Assembly: GCA_964417935.1 (NCBI GenBank)
Contig: CAYQKF010000006.1
Coordinates: 17,182-81,181, forward strand
DNA: 64,000 nucleotides
Direction: 5' to 3'
From: NIOZ-UU13 sp964417935
Lineage (GTDB): Bacteria > Planctomycetota > Phycisphaerae > Sedimentisphaerales > Anaerobacaceae
Part shown: one piece after another, positions 26,606 through 34,052 of the stretch
How positions within the stretch are numbered: the stretch's first letter is position 1
Layout: each line of letters opens with the position of its first letter
Position numbers and translations under genes: made by a program
Notes under the pieces: generated by a model
What the model was told of the DNA's origin: nothing
Database searches by the model: none
Seen by the model: only the letters and a program-made list of their open reading frames with translations

Positions 26606-28599
26606 TGGAATCTCAAACTGACAAGACCCAAGACCCAAGACACAAGACACAAGACCCAAGACACAAGACACAGAAGTCAGAAGTCAGCAGTCAGAAGTCA
26701 AAGTCTGTCCTCTGTTTTCCGTCCTCTGTTTTCTGTCGTCTGTTTTCTGGCCTCTGGAGTCTGGAGTCTGGTGAGTGGTACCGGAGCGCAATCACAACAG
26801 CTATTGTCTGCGCGGTTTTTTCTCTTATTGTACTTGCACTTATCGTTACCAATTACGTTCGGGGCAGGATAATTGACGCTAAGTGGGAAACACAGTTCGA
26901 GAATCTGAAAATAGAGCTTCGTGAGCATCCTGACGACCAGGAGCTATTATTGCGAATTCGCCAATTGGATTTGCAATACCGGCGGCATATAATACGACGT
27001 CTGGATTTCTCTCGCAAGGGTGGTTATCTGCTTTTTGGCAGTGTAGTGATATTGTTAATAGCTCTCAAATGCGCGGACACGTTTAAAAAGAAAGTACCGG
27101 CGCCACAGTTACTTGGTGATAGACGCAGCGAGCAACTCCGCCAAGCAACGCTGGCTCGACGGGCTGTAATTGCCGGTTTAGCTGTACTTGGCTCAGGGGC
27201 GTTAATTCTTGCAATGAGTACCGATATTGATTTTAGCGGAACCGGCGCAGCGATTACCTCCTATCCCTCGATGGAACAAATCAGTGAGAATTGGCCCGGA
27301 TTTCGTGGGCCTGGTGGACTCGGAATAAGTGCTTATACAAATGTGCCTGCCGATTGGAATGGCAAAACCGGTGATGGGATTCTCTGGAAAACCAAGATAC
27401 CGCTGCCCGGAAATAGTTCACCGGTTATCTGGGGCGACCGTATTTTTCTTTCCGGAGGCGACGAGAACAAACTCCAGGTATCCTGCTTTGACGCAGTTTC
27501 AGGCAGGCTTCTCTGGACGGGGGACATTACGCGTGCACCTTTAACAAGCGATGAAGAACCATTTGAAGTGATGGAAGATACCGGTTTTGCTGCCCCTACC
27601 GTCGTAACGGATGGCCGACGGGTCTATGCCATCTTTGCAACCGGGGACATTGGCTGTTTTGATTTTAACGGCAAACGCATCTGGACCAGAAGTCTGGGAA
27701 TCCCCGACAGTGCTTATGGCTATGCCTCTTCCCTTGCGATGTATCGAAACCTGGTTTTGATACAGTATGACCAGGGAGGCCCCGAGGACGAAATGTCTAA
27801 GTTGATAGCTTTGGATGGATTCTCAGGCCAGATTGTCTGGGAGACGAAACGGCCTGTCCCGAATTCATGGTCTTCACCCATAGTAAACGAAATCGGCGGT
27901 CAGGTTCAGTTGATAACTTGCGGCGACCCCTGGGTTATAGCATACGACCCGGCTAAAGGCACAGAACTCTGGCGGGTTAAGTGCCTGTATGGCGACATCG
28001 CGCCATCGCTAATCTATGTCCCGCACCAAAACCGACAAGAGAGCGCTTCGGGACCAAGCGACAAACAAACGGTCCCGCACAACGGGGACTTTGGTGCGGG
28101 ACTGGTATTTGCCATAGAACCATACGGCAAATTGGTTGCCGTCCGTCCGGATGGCCGGGGTGATGTTACCGAAACCCATATTGCCTGGAGCATCGAAGAG
28201 GGCGCACCGGATATTTGCTCGCCAGTCAGTAATGGTGAGCTGATATTTCTGCTGGCTACTGAGGGATTCCTTACCTGCTATAAGGTCGAAGACGGAACAA
28301 GGTTATGGGAGCAGGATTTAAGAGAGAATTTCTGTGCTTCGCCGAGCCTGGTTCTGGCCCCTGCGTCTCCCGACGCAAGTCGGGGCAGCGAGGGAGATAA
28401 GCTGTATCTTCTGACCGAGGAAGGTGTTATGTTCATCGTTCAGGCCGGGCCCGAATATAAGGAACTAACCAGATGTGAGCTCGGCGAGGACTGTCGTGCG
28501 TCGCCGGCTTTTGCCGATGGCCGCATCTATATACGAGGGCTGGAGAACCTGTATTGCATAGGAAAGACTAAAGACCACAGACCACAGACCAAAGACTAA
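26605..28599 (+). CDS. TM-anchored PQQ-like propeller protein with repeat-encoded insertions
   Basis: A 664-residue protein. Residues about 6-56 are encoded by a heptanucleotide array and read KTQDPRHKTQDPRH... then ...GLWSLESG. Real protein features start after it: TM segments at about 60-84, 132-150 and 186-205, then a propeller (about 225-655) opening with WPGFRGPGGLG. Two palindromes are translated inside the propeller (28018-28102 and 28357-28386), and the last nine codons and stop lie in another array (28564-28643). It overlaps the polyferredoxin stop by one base. The propeller is probably periplasmic. Whether the array-encoded N-terminus is retained in the protein is unknown; no clear internal ribosome-binding site was noticed. 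Confidence 0.82.
   Translation: MESQTDKTQDPRHKTQDPRHKTQKSEVSSQKSKSVLCFPSSVFCRLFSGLWSLESGEWYRSAITTAIVCAVFSLIVLALIVTNYVRGRIIDAKWETQFENLKIELREHPDDQELLLRIRQLDLQYRRHIIRRLDFSRKGGYLLFGSVVILLIALKCADTFKKKVPAPQLLGDRRSEQLRQATLARRAVIAGLAVLGSGALILAMSTDIDFSGTGAAITSYPSMEQISENWPGFRGPGGLGISAYTNVPADWNGKTGDGILWKTKIPLPGNSSPVIWGDRIFLSGGDENKLQVSCFDAVSGRLLWTGDITRAPLTSDEEPFEVMEDTGFAAPTVVTDGRRVYAIFATGDIGCFDFNGKRIWTRSLGIPDSAYGYASSLAMYRNLVLIQYDQGGPEDEMSKLIALDGFSGQIVWETKRPVPNSWSSPIVNEIGGQVQLITCGDPWVIAYDPAKGTELWRVKCLYGDIAPSLIYVPHQNRQESASGPSDKQTVPHNGDFGAGLVFAIEPYGKLVAVRPDGRGDVTETHIAWSIEEGAPDICSPVSNGELIFLLATEGFLTCYKVEDGTRLWEQDLRENFCASPSLVLAPASPDASRGSEGDKLYLLTEEGVMFIVQAGPEYKELTRCELGEDCRASPAFADGRIYIRGLENLYCIGKTKDHRPQTKD
26622..26771 (+). 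repeat. heptanucleotide array C, N-terminus of propeller gene
   Basis: About 150 bases of 7-base units: CAAGACC/CAAGACA, then CAGAAGT, then TCCTCTG/TTTTCTG, then GTCTGGA. Three units make 21 bases, hence the repeated heptapeptide KTQDPRH. Confidence 0.8.
28018..28102. repeat. GGTGCGGGA-type palindromic repeat, in-gene copy
   Basis: Perfect 13-base inverted arms GTCCCGCACCAAA (28018-28030) and TTTGGTGCGGGAC (28090-28102), read in frame within a propeller loop. Confidence 0.75.
28357..28386. repeat. GCCCC-GCGTC palindrome, in-gene copy 1
   Basis: GCCCC, TGCGTC, TCCC, GACGCA, AGTC, GGGGC: a two-part stem. Read as APASPDASRG. The second copy (34348-34377) differs at two of 30 bases and is read in another frame. 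Confidence 0.75.
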
Positions 28600-28643
28600 A
28601 GCTGTCTGTCTTGAGTCTTGTGTCTTGAGTCTTATGTCTTGAG
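28564..28643. repeat. heptanucleotide-type array D, spanning a gene junction
   Basis: AAGACNA/CAGACCA-type units, then GTCTTGA-type units in inverse complement. It supplies the stop codon of the propeller gene and ends 4 bases before the ATG of the NuoE-NuoF gene. Confidence 0.7.
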
Positions 28644-28647
28644 ATTT

Positions 28648-30993
28648 ATGGATGAGCTGGATTTGACATTTGTTGACCAGGCTGTTGAGAAAATTGGCAC
28701 TGGTCCAGAGAAAGTGCTTGAGATATTGCAGGCCGTCCAGGGGCACTTTCGCTATCTGCCCAACGAAGCTCTTGAGCGGGTCTGTGAGCTGACGCAGATT
28801 TCACCTGCTTCGATTGCCGGTGTTTCCACTTTCTACAGCCAGTTTAGACATCGTCCCGCCGGTCGTCATACAATTCGGGTTTGCATTGGCACAGCTTGCC
28901 ACGTTAAAGGTGGCGGACAGATTTATGATGCCTTTAAAAGACATCTCGGCATCCCGGAGCAAGAGGATACCGACCGGCAAAAGTTGTTTACTGTTGAGAA
29001 AGTGGCATGTCTGGGATGCTGTATGCTCGCCCCGGTGATACAGATTGATGATATTACATACGGACATCTGACAGGCGACCAGACCCCGGCGGTACTGAGG
29101 GATTTTCTCGAACAGCAAAAGGCCGGTGCTTGGCAAGCGGACAAACAAGCAACAGATACCAGAGACTTTGGAGAAATCCGGATTTGTCTGGATTCAAGTT
29201 GTGTTGCCGGTGGCAGTGGCAAGGTATATGAGGCATTAAGAAAGGCTGTTAAAGAAACAGGTGTTCAGGCTGTGGTAAAAAGTGTGGGCTGTTCGGGGAT
29301 GTCCTACCTGGTACCGCTTGTGGAAGTGGTTTTGGCTGACGGGACTTCATTTCGCTATGCACGAATCCAGCCAGCCGATGCCAGAGCCATTGTGCTCAGA
29401 CATTTTAAACCAAAACGAATTGGGCGGAAAATCAAAAATGCCGTTTCTACAATGCTCGATAAGATACTTACCAACAAGGCATGGGAGCCGGTTACACGTT
29501 ATTCGATAGATGTACGGGACCGACCGATGGCGGGCTTTCTGGATAAACAATTACATATTGCTACCGAGCACTACGGGGACATTGACCCAGTTGACCTCGA
29601 TGAATACGTTCGCAATGACGGGTTCAAGGCGCTGCAAAAGTGTCTAAACAGGATGAGCCCGAAGGAAGTTATCACGGAGATTGAACGCAGCGGGCTTCGC
29701 GGAAGGGGAGGCGCTGGTTACTCGACATATCTTAAATGGTCTGCCGTTTCTGATAGCAGGTCCAAAAAGAAATACGTCATTTGCAATGGTGATGAGGGCG
29801 ACCCCGGCGCCTTTATGGACAGGATGTTGATGGAGTCGTATCCTTACCGCATTATCGAAGGCATCACAATAGCTGCGTATTCAGTCGGGGCCGACGAGGG
29901 CTATTTGTATATTCGTGCCGAGTATCCACTTGCAATCAGGCGAATGAGCCAGGCGATAGACAATGCCGCCCAGCGTGGGTTTCTTGGTGATGATATTGTA
30001 AAAAGCGGATTTTCGCTGCGTCTGAAAATAATAGCCGGCGCCGGTGCATTTGTTTGCGGTGAAGAGACCGCGCTTATAGCCAGCATAGAAGGCCGGCGAG
30101 GTATGCCCCGACTGCGGCCTCCATATCCGGTGGAAAGTGGTCTTTGGGGTAAACCAACGCTTATTAACAACGTGGAAACATACGCCGTGGTGCCGTGGAT
30201 TATGCGCAATGGCCCTGAAGCATTTGCCAGGCTGGGCACGAGCAGCAGTAAGGGGACAAAGGTTTTTGCGCTGGCGGGAAAAGTGGCGAGAGGAGGTCTC
30301 ATTGAAGTGCCGATGGGCATTTCCATACACCAGATTATAGAAGATATCGGCGGTGGGATTGCAGGCGATTTAAGGCTGAAAGCAGTCCAGGTCGGAGGAC
30401 CGTCCGGCGGGTGTGTGCCGGCCGAGCTTGCGCATATTCCTGTTGATTACAAATCGCTCAACGACGTTGGGGCGATGATGGGTTCCGGAGGTATCGTGGC
30501 TCTGGATGAATCCGATTGTATGGTTGATATCGCACGGTATTTCCTGGACTTTACACAGAACCAATCTTGCGGCAAATGCACTTTCTGTAGAATAGGTACT
30601 CGCCGTATGCTGGATATTCTTGAACGGCTGTGTAGCGGGCAGGGCAGGAAAACCGACATCGAAGAGCTCGAACATTTGGCTCAAATGATTCAGAAAACAA
30701 GTCTGTGTGGACTTGGCAAAACAGCACCGAATCCGGTTCTTTCAACCATCAAATATTTCCGCGATGAGTACGAGGCTCATCTTGAAAAACGCTGCCCTGT
30801 TGGGAAATGCACAGCTCTTATTACGTATTCGATAACGGATGATTGCATCGGTTGCAGTTTGTGCGCACAGCACTGTCCGGCTGATGCCATTGAAGCCAAA
30901 CCATATCAGAAACACGAAATCGACCCTGAAAAGTGTATTCGCTGCGGCACCTGTAAGAATGTGTGTCAGTCAGATGCCATTAAGGTTCAGTAA
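28648..30993 (+). CDS. NuoE-NuoF fusion: NADH-binding flavin/Fe-S subunit
   Basis: A 781-residue protein like the NADH-input subunits of complex I and electron-bifurcating hydrogenases. A NuoE thioredoxin-like domain (about 1-155) has four [2Fe-2S] cysteines (79, 84, 121, 125). A second thioredoxin-like domain (about 175-255) has cysteines 180, 185 and 215, but its expected fourth ligand is Ser219. The NuoF core follows: GLRGRGGAGY (about 349-358, FMN/NADH), GDEGDPGAFMD (381-391), an SLBB domain and the 4Fe-4S site CGKCTFC. A two-cluster ferredoxin closes it (CIGCSLCAQHCP, CIRCGTCKNVC). It oxidises NADH or the reverse. ATG at 28648 chosen; the longer frame only translates the array. It is followed 3 bases later by its probable partner. 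Confidence 0.92.
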   Translation: MDELDLTFVDQAVEKIGTGPEKVLEILQAVQGHFRYLPNEALERVCELTQISPASIAGVSTFYSQFRHRPAGRHTIRVCIGTACHVKGGGQIYDAFKRHLGIPEQEDTDRQKLFTVEKVACLGCCMLAPVIQIDDITYGHLTGDQTPAVLRDFLEQQKAGAWQADKQATDTRDFGEIRICLDSSCVAGGSGKVYEALRKAVKETGVQAVVKSVGCSGMSYLVPLVEVVLADGTSFRYARIQPADARAIVLRHFKPKRIGRKIKNAVSTMLDKILTNKAWEPVTRYSIDVRDRPMAGFLDKQLHIATEHYGDIDPVDLDEYVRNDGFKALQKCLNRMSPKEVITEIERSGLRGRGGAGYSTYLKWSAVSDSRSKKKYVICNGDEGDPGAFMDRMLMESYPYRIIEGITIAAYSVGADEGYLYIRAEYPLAIRRMSQAIDNAAQRGFLGDDIVKSGFSLRLKIIAGAGAFVCGEETALIASIEGRRGMPRLRPPYPVESGLWGKPTLINNVETYAVVPWIMRNGPEAFARLGTSSSKGTKVFALAGKVARGGLIEVPMGISIHQIIEDIGGGIAGDLRLKAVQVGGPSGGCVPAELAHIPVDYKSLNDVGAMMGSGGIVALDESDCMVDIARYFLDFTQNQSCGKCTFCRIGTRRMLDILERLCSGQGRKTDIEELEHLAQMIQKTSLCGLGKTAPNPVLSTIKYFRDEYEAHLEKRCPVGKCTALITYSITDDCIGCSLCAQHCPADAIEAKPYQKHEIDPEKCIRCGTCKNVCQSDAIKVQ

Positions 30994-30996
30994 ACA

Positions 30997-32589
30997 ATGC
31001 ACAAACTGTTCATAGATAATCGTGAAGTTGAAGTTGATGACGGTGCTACGATTCTCGATGCCGCCGGCAAGCTCGGAATCGAAATTCCCACAATGTGTTT
31101 CCTGAAAGATTATAAGCCTTCGACCAGCTGCATGGTTTGCGTGGTCAAAGTAAATGGTCTGGATAATCTTGTGCCGGCCTGTGGAACTGTTGCTAAAGAT
31201 GGTATGCGTGTTGAAACCAATTCTGACCAGGTCCGTCAGGCAAGAAAAGCGGCTTTGGAATTGCTTTTAAGCGACCATGTGGGTGACTGCCTCGGGCCCT
31301 GTCAAGTTATATGTCCTGCCCGGATGAACATTCCGTTGATGATTCGGCAGATTGCGGCTGGTAAGTTTCGCGATGCAATTGCTACCGTCAAGAAGGATAT
31401 CGCATTGCCTGCTGTGTTGGGACGGATTTGTCCGAAGCCCTGCGAACGAGGATGCAGGCGGGGTGCATTCGACGAGGCGGTTTCAATCTGTCTTTTGAAA
31501 CGCTACGTTGCTGACATCGACTTGCAGTCTGCGAACCCATATTTGCCGTCCTGTAAACCTACGCAGAATAAACGTGTGGCTATTGTCGGGGCTGGCCCCG
31601 CCGGTTTGGCTGCTGCTTATTATCTCCAGCAGGCTGGGTTCCGTTGTACCGTTTTTGATGACCACGAAAAGCCCGGCGGTATGCTGCGGTATGCCGTTCC
31701 ACAAGAGCAACTTCCGACCGAAGTACTTGATAAGGAAATCGCTTTAATTGAAAAGCTCGGTGTAAAATTTCAAAACCGGACACAAATAGGCACTGATTTA
31801 TCGATGGAGGATTTGCACAGAGACTTTGACGCCGTGTTTGTAGCTGTGGGGCAGCTAAAAACCGGTGATGCCGAGTCGTTGGGTCTTGAGGCAGGCCCAA
31901 ATGGCATCACAATAGACGATAAAACTTACCAGACAAGTCTATCGCGTGTATTTGCAGGAGGAGATGCTGTTCACAAGCGGAAGCTTACGGTGAGAGCGGT
32001 GGCGGACGGAAAAGAGGCTGCGGTTTCTATTAGTCAGTATTTGTCAGGCTGCTCAGTAACCGGAACGGTTAAGGAGTTCAATACTCATATTGGCAAACTT
32101 AGAGACGGAGAGATTGAGAAATTCTTAACCTGTGCGGACAAAGCAGAGCGGACGAGACCCTCAGGAAAAGGTGGCGGGTTTACCGACCGGCAGGCCCGCA
32201 AAGAAGCGACACGCTGCCTGCATTGTGATTGCCGAAAGGCTGATACTTGTAAATTGAGGCAATATGCCCAGGACTATGGAGCCAAACCCACCCGTTATAA
32301 AGGCGAGCGCCGGCTGTTTGTTCAGCAACTTCAACACGCCTGTCAGAAGCGTGCGTATCCGCATCCCGATATAATTTATGAACCCGGTAAGTGTATAAAC
32401 TGTGGTCTTTGCATACAAACCGCTGCCAGAGCAGGCGAAGAGCTTGGACTGACCTTTGTGGGCCGTGGCTTTGATGTTCGTGTAGCGGTACCTTTTGACC
32501 GTTCAATAGCACAAGCTCTCAAGCACTCCGCTGACCAATGTGTAAACGCCTGTCCGACGGGTGCATTGGCATTTCGAATATCATTATAG
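30997..32589 (+). CDS. NuoG-N/GltD-like Fe-S flavoprotein
   Basis: A 530-residue protein. The N-terminal [2Fe-2S] ferredoxin domain (about 1-75, with CFLKDYKPSTSCMVC and PACGT) is as in NuoG/HydA. Next comes a Cys-rich helical domain like that of glutamate synthase small subunits (GDCLGPCQVICPARMNIP, ICPKPCERGC). A pyridine-nucleotide-disulfide-type FAD domain opens with VAIVGAGPAGLAAAYYL (about 193-209). The C-terminus adds CLHCDC, CINCGLC and CVNACPTGA. No hydrogenase H-cluster or molybdopterin domain is present, so it is not a catalytic hydrogenase or formate dehydrogenase. It starts 3 bases after the NuoE-NuoF gene and probably forms a complex with it, linking NADH to another carrier. Confidence 0.88.
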   Translation: MHKLFIDNREVEVDDGATILDAAGKLGIEIPTMCFLKDYKPSTSCMVCVVKVNGLDNLVPACGTVAKDGMRVETNSDQVRQARKAALELLLSDHVGDCLGPCQVICPARMNIPLMIRQIAAGKFRDAIATVKKDIALPAVLGRICPKPCERGCRRGAFDEAVSICLLKRYVADIDLQSANPYLPSCKPTQNKRVAIVGAGPAGLAAAYYLQQAGFRCTVFDDHEKPGGMLRYAVPQEQLPTEVLDKEIALIEKLGVKFQNRTQIGTDLSMEDLHRDFDAVFVAVGQLKTGDAESLGLEAGPNGITIDDKTYQTSLSRVFAGGDAVHKRKLTVRAVADGKEAAVSISQYLSGCSVTGTVKEFNTHIGKLRDGEIEKFLTCADKAERTRPSGKGGGFTDRQARKEATRCLHCDCRKADTCKLRQYAQDYGAKPTRYKGERRLFVQQLQHACQKRAYPHPDIIYEPGKCINCGLCIQTAARAGEELGLTFVGRGFDVRVAVPFDRSIAQALKHSADQCVNACPTGALAFRISL

Positions 32590-32610
32590 AGTTTTGATAA
32601 AATTAAGAGA

Positions 32611-32639
32611 TTGACATTCAGAGCAATATTTTGTATAAG
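32611..32639 (+). promoter_or_regulatory. strong sigma-70-type promoter before propeller gene
   Basis: TTGACA (32611-32616), 17-base spacer, TATAAG (32634-32639): 11 of 12 consensus bases. Predicted start near 32646, so array F falls in the 5' untranslated leader. Confidence 0.7.
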
Positions 32640-32644
32640 AGCGT

Positions 32645-32695
32645 CTCGATGCTGGATACTCGATACTCGATACTCGACGAGAATCAAGAATCGAG
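32645..32695. repeat. heptanucleotide array F in a 5' leader
   Basis: Three tandem TACTCGA units followed by a partly complementary GAATCAAGAATCGAG. It lies between the promoter and the ATG at 32715 and could form a hairpin in the transcript. Confidence 0.65.
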
Positions 32696-32714
32696 GTCTT
32701 TTTGGAGAATTTTT

Positions 32715-33944
32715 ATGAAATTGAGAAAAGTAATTAGAAGTTACGTGCCGGCATTGGTATTTGGACTCAGCATAAGTGCAATTGGGACGGGCTCTTATAG
32801 TACTGCCGAGGCGGCAGATTGGCCCAACTGGCGGGGACCCAATTATAACGGAATATCAAGTGAAACTGGCTGGAGTGCAACCTGGCCGGAAGGTGGGCCG
32901 GAAGTGCTGTGGAAAACTTCAATTGGAACAGGGTTTGCCTCGATGGCTGTAAGTAATGGCCGGGTCTATGCAATGGGCAACATCAAGGATAATGATATAC
33001 TTTATTGTTTTGATGCTGAAACTGGCGAAGAAATATGGAAGAAATCCTACCCGTGTCCGTTATATAAGAAGAACCATGAAGGCGGCCCCTGCGCGACACC
33101 GACGGTAGATGGTAACGCAGTTTATACCTTCAGCAAAGATGGTGATGCGATCCGTTTCAATGCGGCCACGGGCGAGGTAATTTGGCAAAAGAATCTGAAC
33201 GAGGAATTAGGCACCAAACCGCCCACCTGGTACTTTGCCGGTTCGGTGTTTGTGGCAGATGACATTGTTATTTATAATGCGGGCAGTACAGGCATTGCTC
33301 TTAACAAGGAGGACGGGAGTTTAGTTTGGAAAAGCGGGACCACTGTGCCAGGCTACGCTACTGCGGTGCCTTACACTTCGAACGGCCAAAAGTGCGTGGC
33401 GCTGTTTGCCTCCAAGGAAATCCTCGGGCTGGTTGCAGCAACCGGTAAGATAATCTGGCGGCATGAGTGGAAAACAAGATACGATGCCAATATCGCAGAT
33501 CCTATCGTCGAAGGTGACACGGTGTTCATTTCTTCAGGGTACAACAAGGGTTGTGCGCTGTTGAAAGTTGCGGGGAGCAACGTTACCGAACTGTGGCGCA
33601 ACAAGAACATGAGGAACCATTTCAACAGTTCGGTGCTGTGGCAGGGACATATTTACGGGTTCGACGAAAGGGAGCTGAGGTGTCTGGATTCGAAGAGCGG
33701 GCAGGTGAAATGGGCGCAGCAAGGGCTTGGCAAAGGAAGCCTTATGCTCGCCGATGGCAAGCTGATTATCCTTGGTGAAAGTGGCAAGCTGGTGATTGCA
33801 GAGGCTTCGCCGGAAGGATTCAGGGAACTGGCCTCAGCTCAGATATTAACGGGCAAATGCTGGACGGTTCCGGTCCTGGCTAATGGTAGAATCTACGCAC
33901 GAAATGCCGATGGACAGTTGGTTTGTATCGATGTCAGCAGTTAA
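32715..33944 (+). CDS. PQQ-like beta-propeller protein, secreted (paralogue 1)
   Basis: A 409-residue protein with a signal peptide (hydrophobic core about 11-26, AEAA before the mature part), the family entry motif DWPNWRGPNYNGIS and propeller blades such as YCFDAETGEEIWKKSY. The ATG at 32715 is chosen because the frame upstream translates array F. It is the uninterrupted reference copy for its neighbour at 34053: nearly every segment aligns, which makes the insertions there easy to see. No quinone or metal ligands are recognised. The role is unknown; secreted Planctomycetota propellers of this type often sit near catabolic or electron-transfer genes. Confidence 0.87.
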   Translation: MKLRKVIRSYVPALVFGLSISAIGTGSYSTAEAADWPNWRGPNYNGISSETGWSATWPEGGPEVLWKTSIGTGFASMAVSNGRVYAMGNIKDNDILYCFDAETGEEIWKKSYPCPLYKKNHEGGPCATPTVDGNAVYTFSKDGDAIRFNAATGEVIWQKNLNEELGTKPPTWYFAGSVFVADDIVIYNAGSTGIALNKEDGSLVWKSGTTVPGYATAVPYTSNGQKCVALFASKEILGLVAATGKIIWRHEWKTRYDANIADPIVEGDTVFISSGYNKGCALLKVAGSNVTELWRNKNMRNHFNSSVLWQGHIYGFDERELRCLDSKSGQVKWAQQGLGKGSLMLADGKLIILGESGKLVIAEASPEGFRELASAQILTGKCWTVPVLANGRIYARNADGQLVCIDVSS

Positions 33945-34052
33945 GCTTGAGGATGGGTCAACGCATTTAATTCAGATTATAATTTCAATAATAAGCACAT
34001 AGTTTCTGTCTATCGGAAAATTTGTGGTTCTCTTTAGAAAGGCTCTATAACC

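Noticed and set aside
28648..32589. Complex I or a bifurcating hydrogenase
   Set aside because: NADH-input modules are present, but no other Nuo subunits and no H-cluster or NiFe catalytic subunit are encoded.
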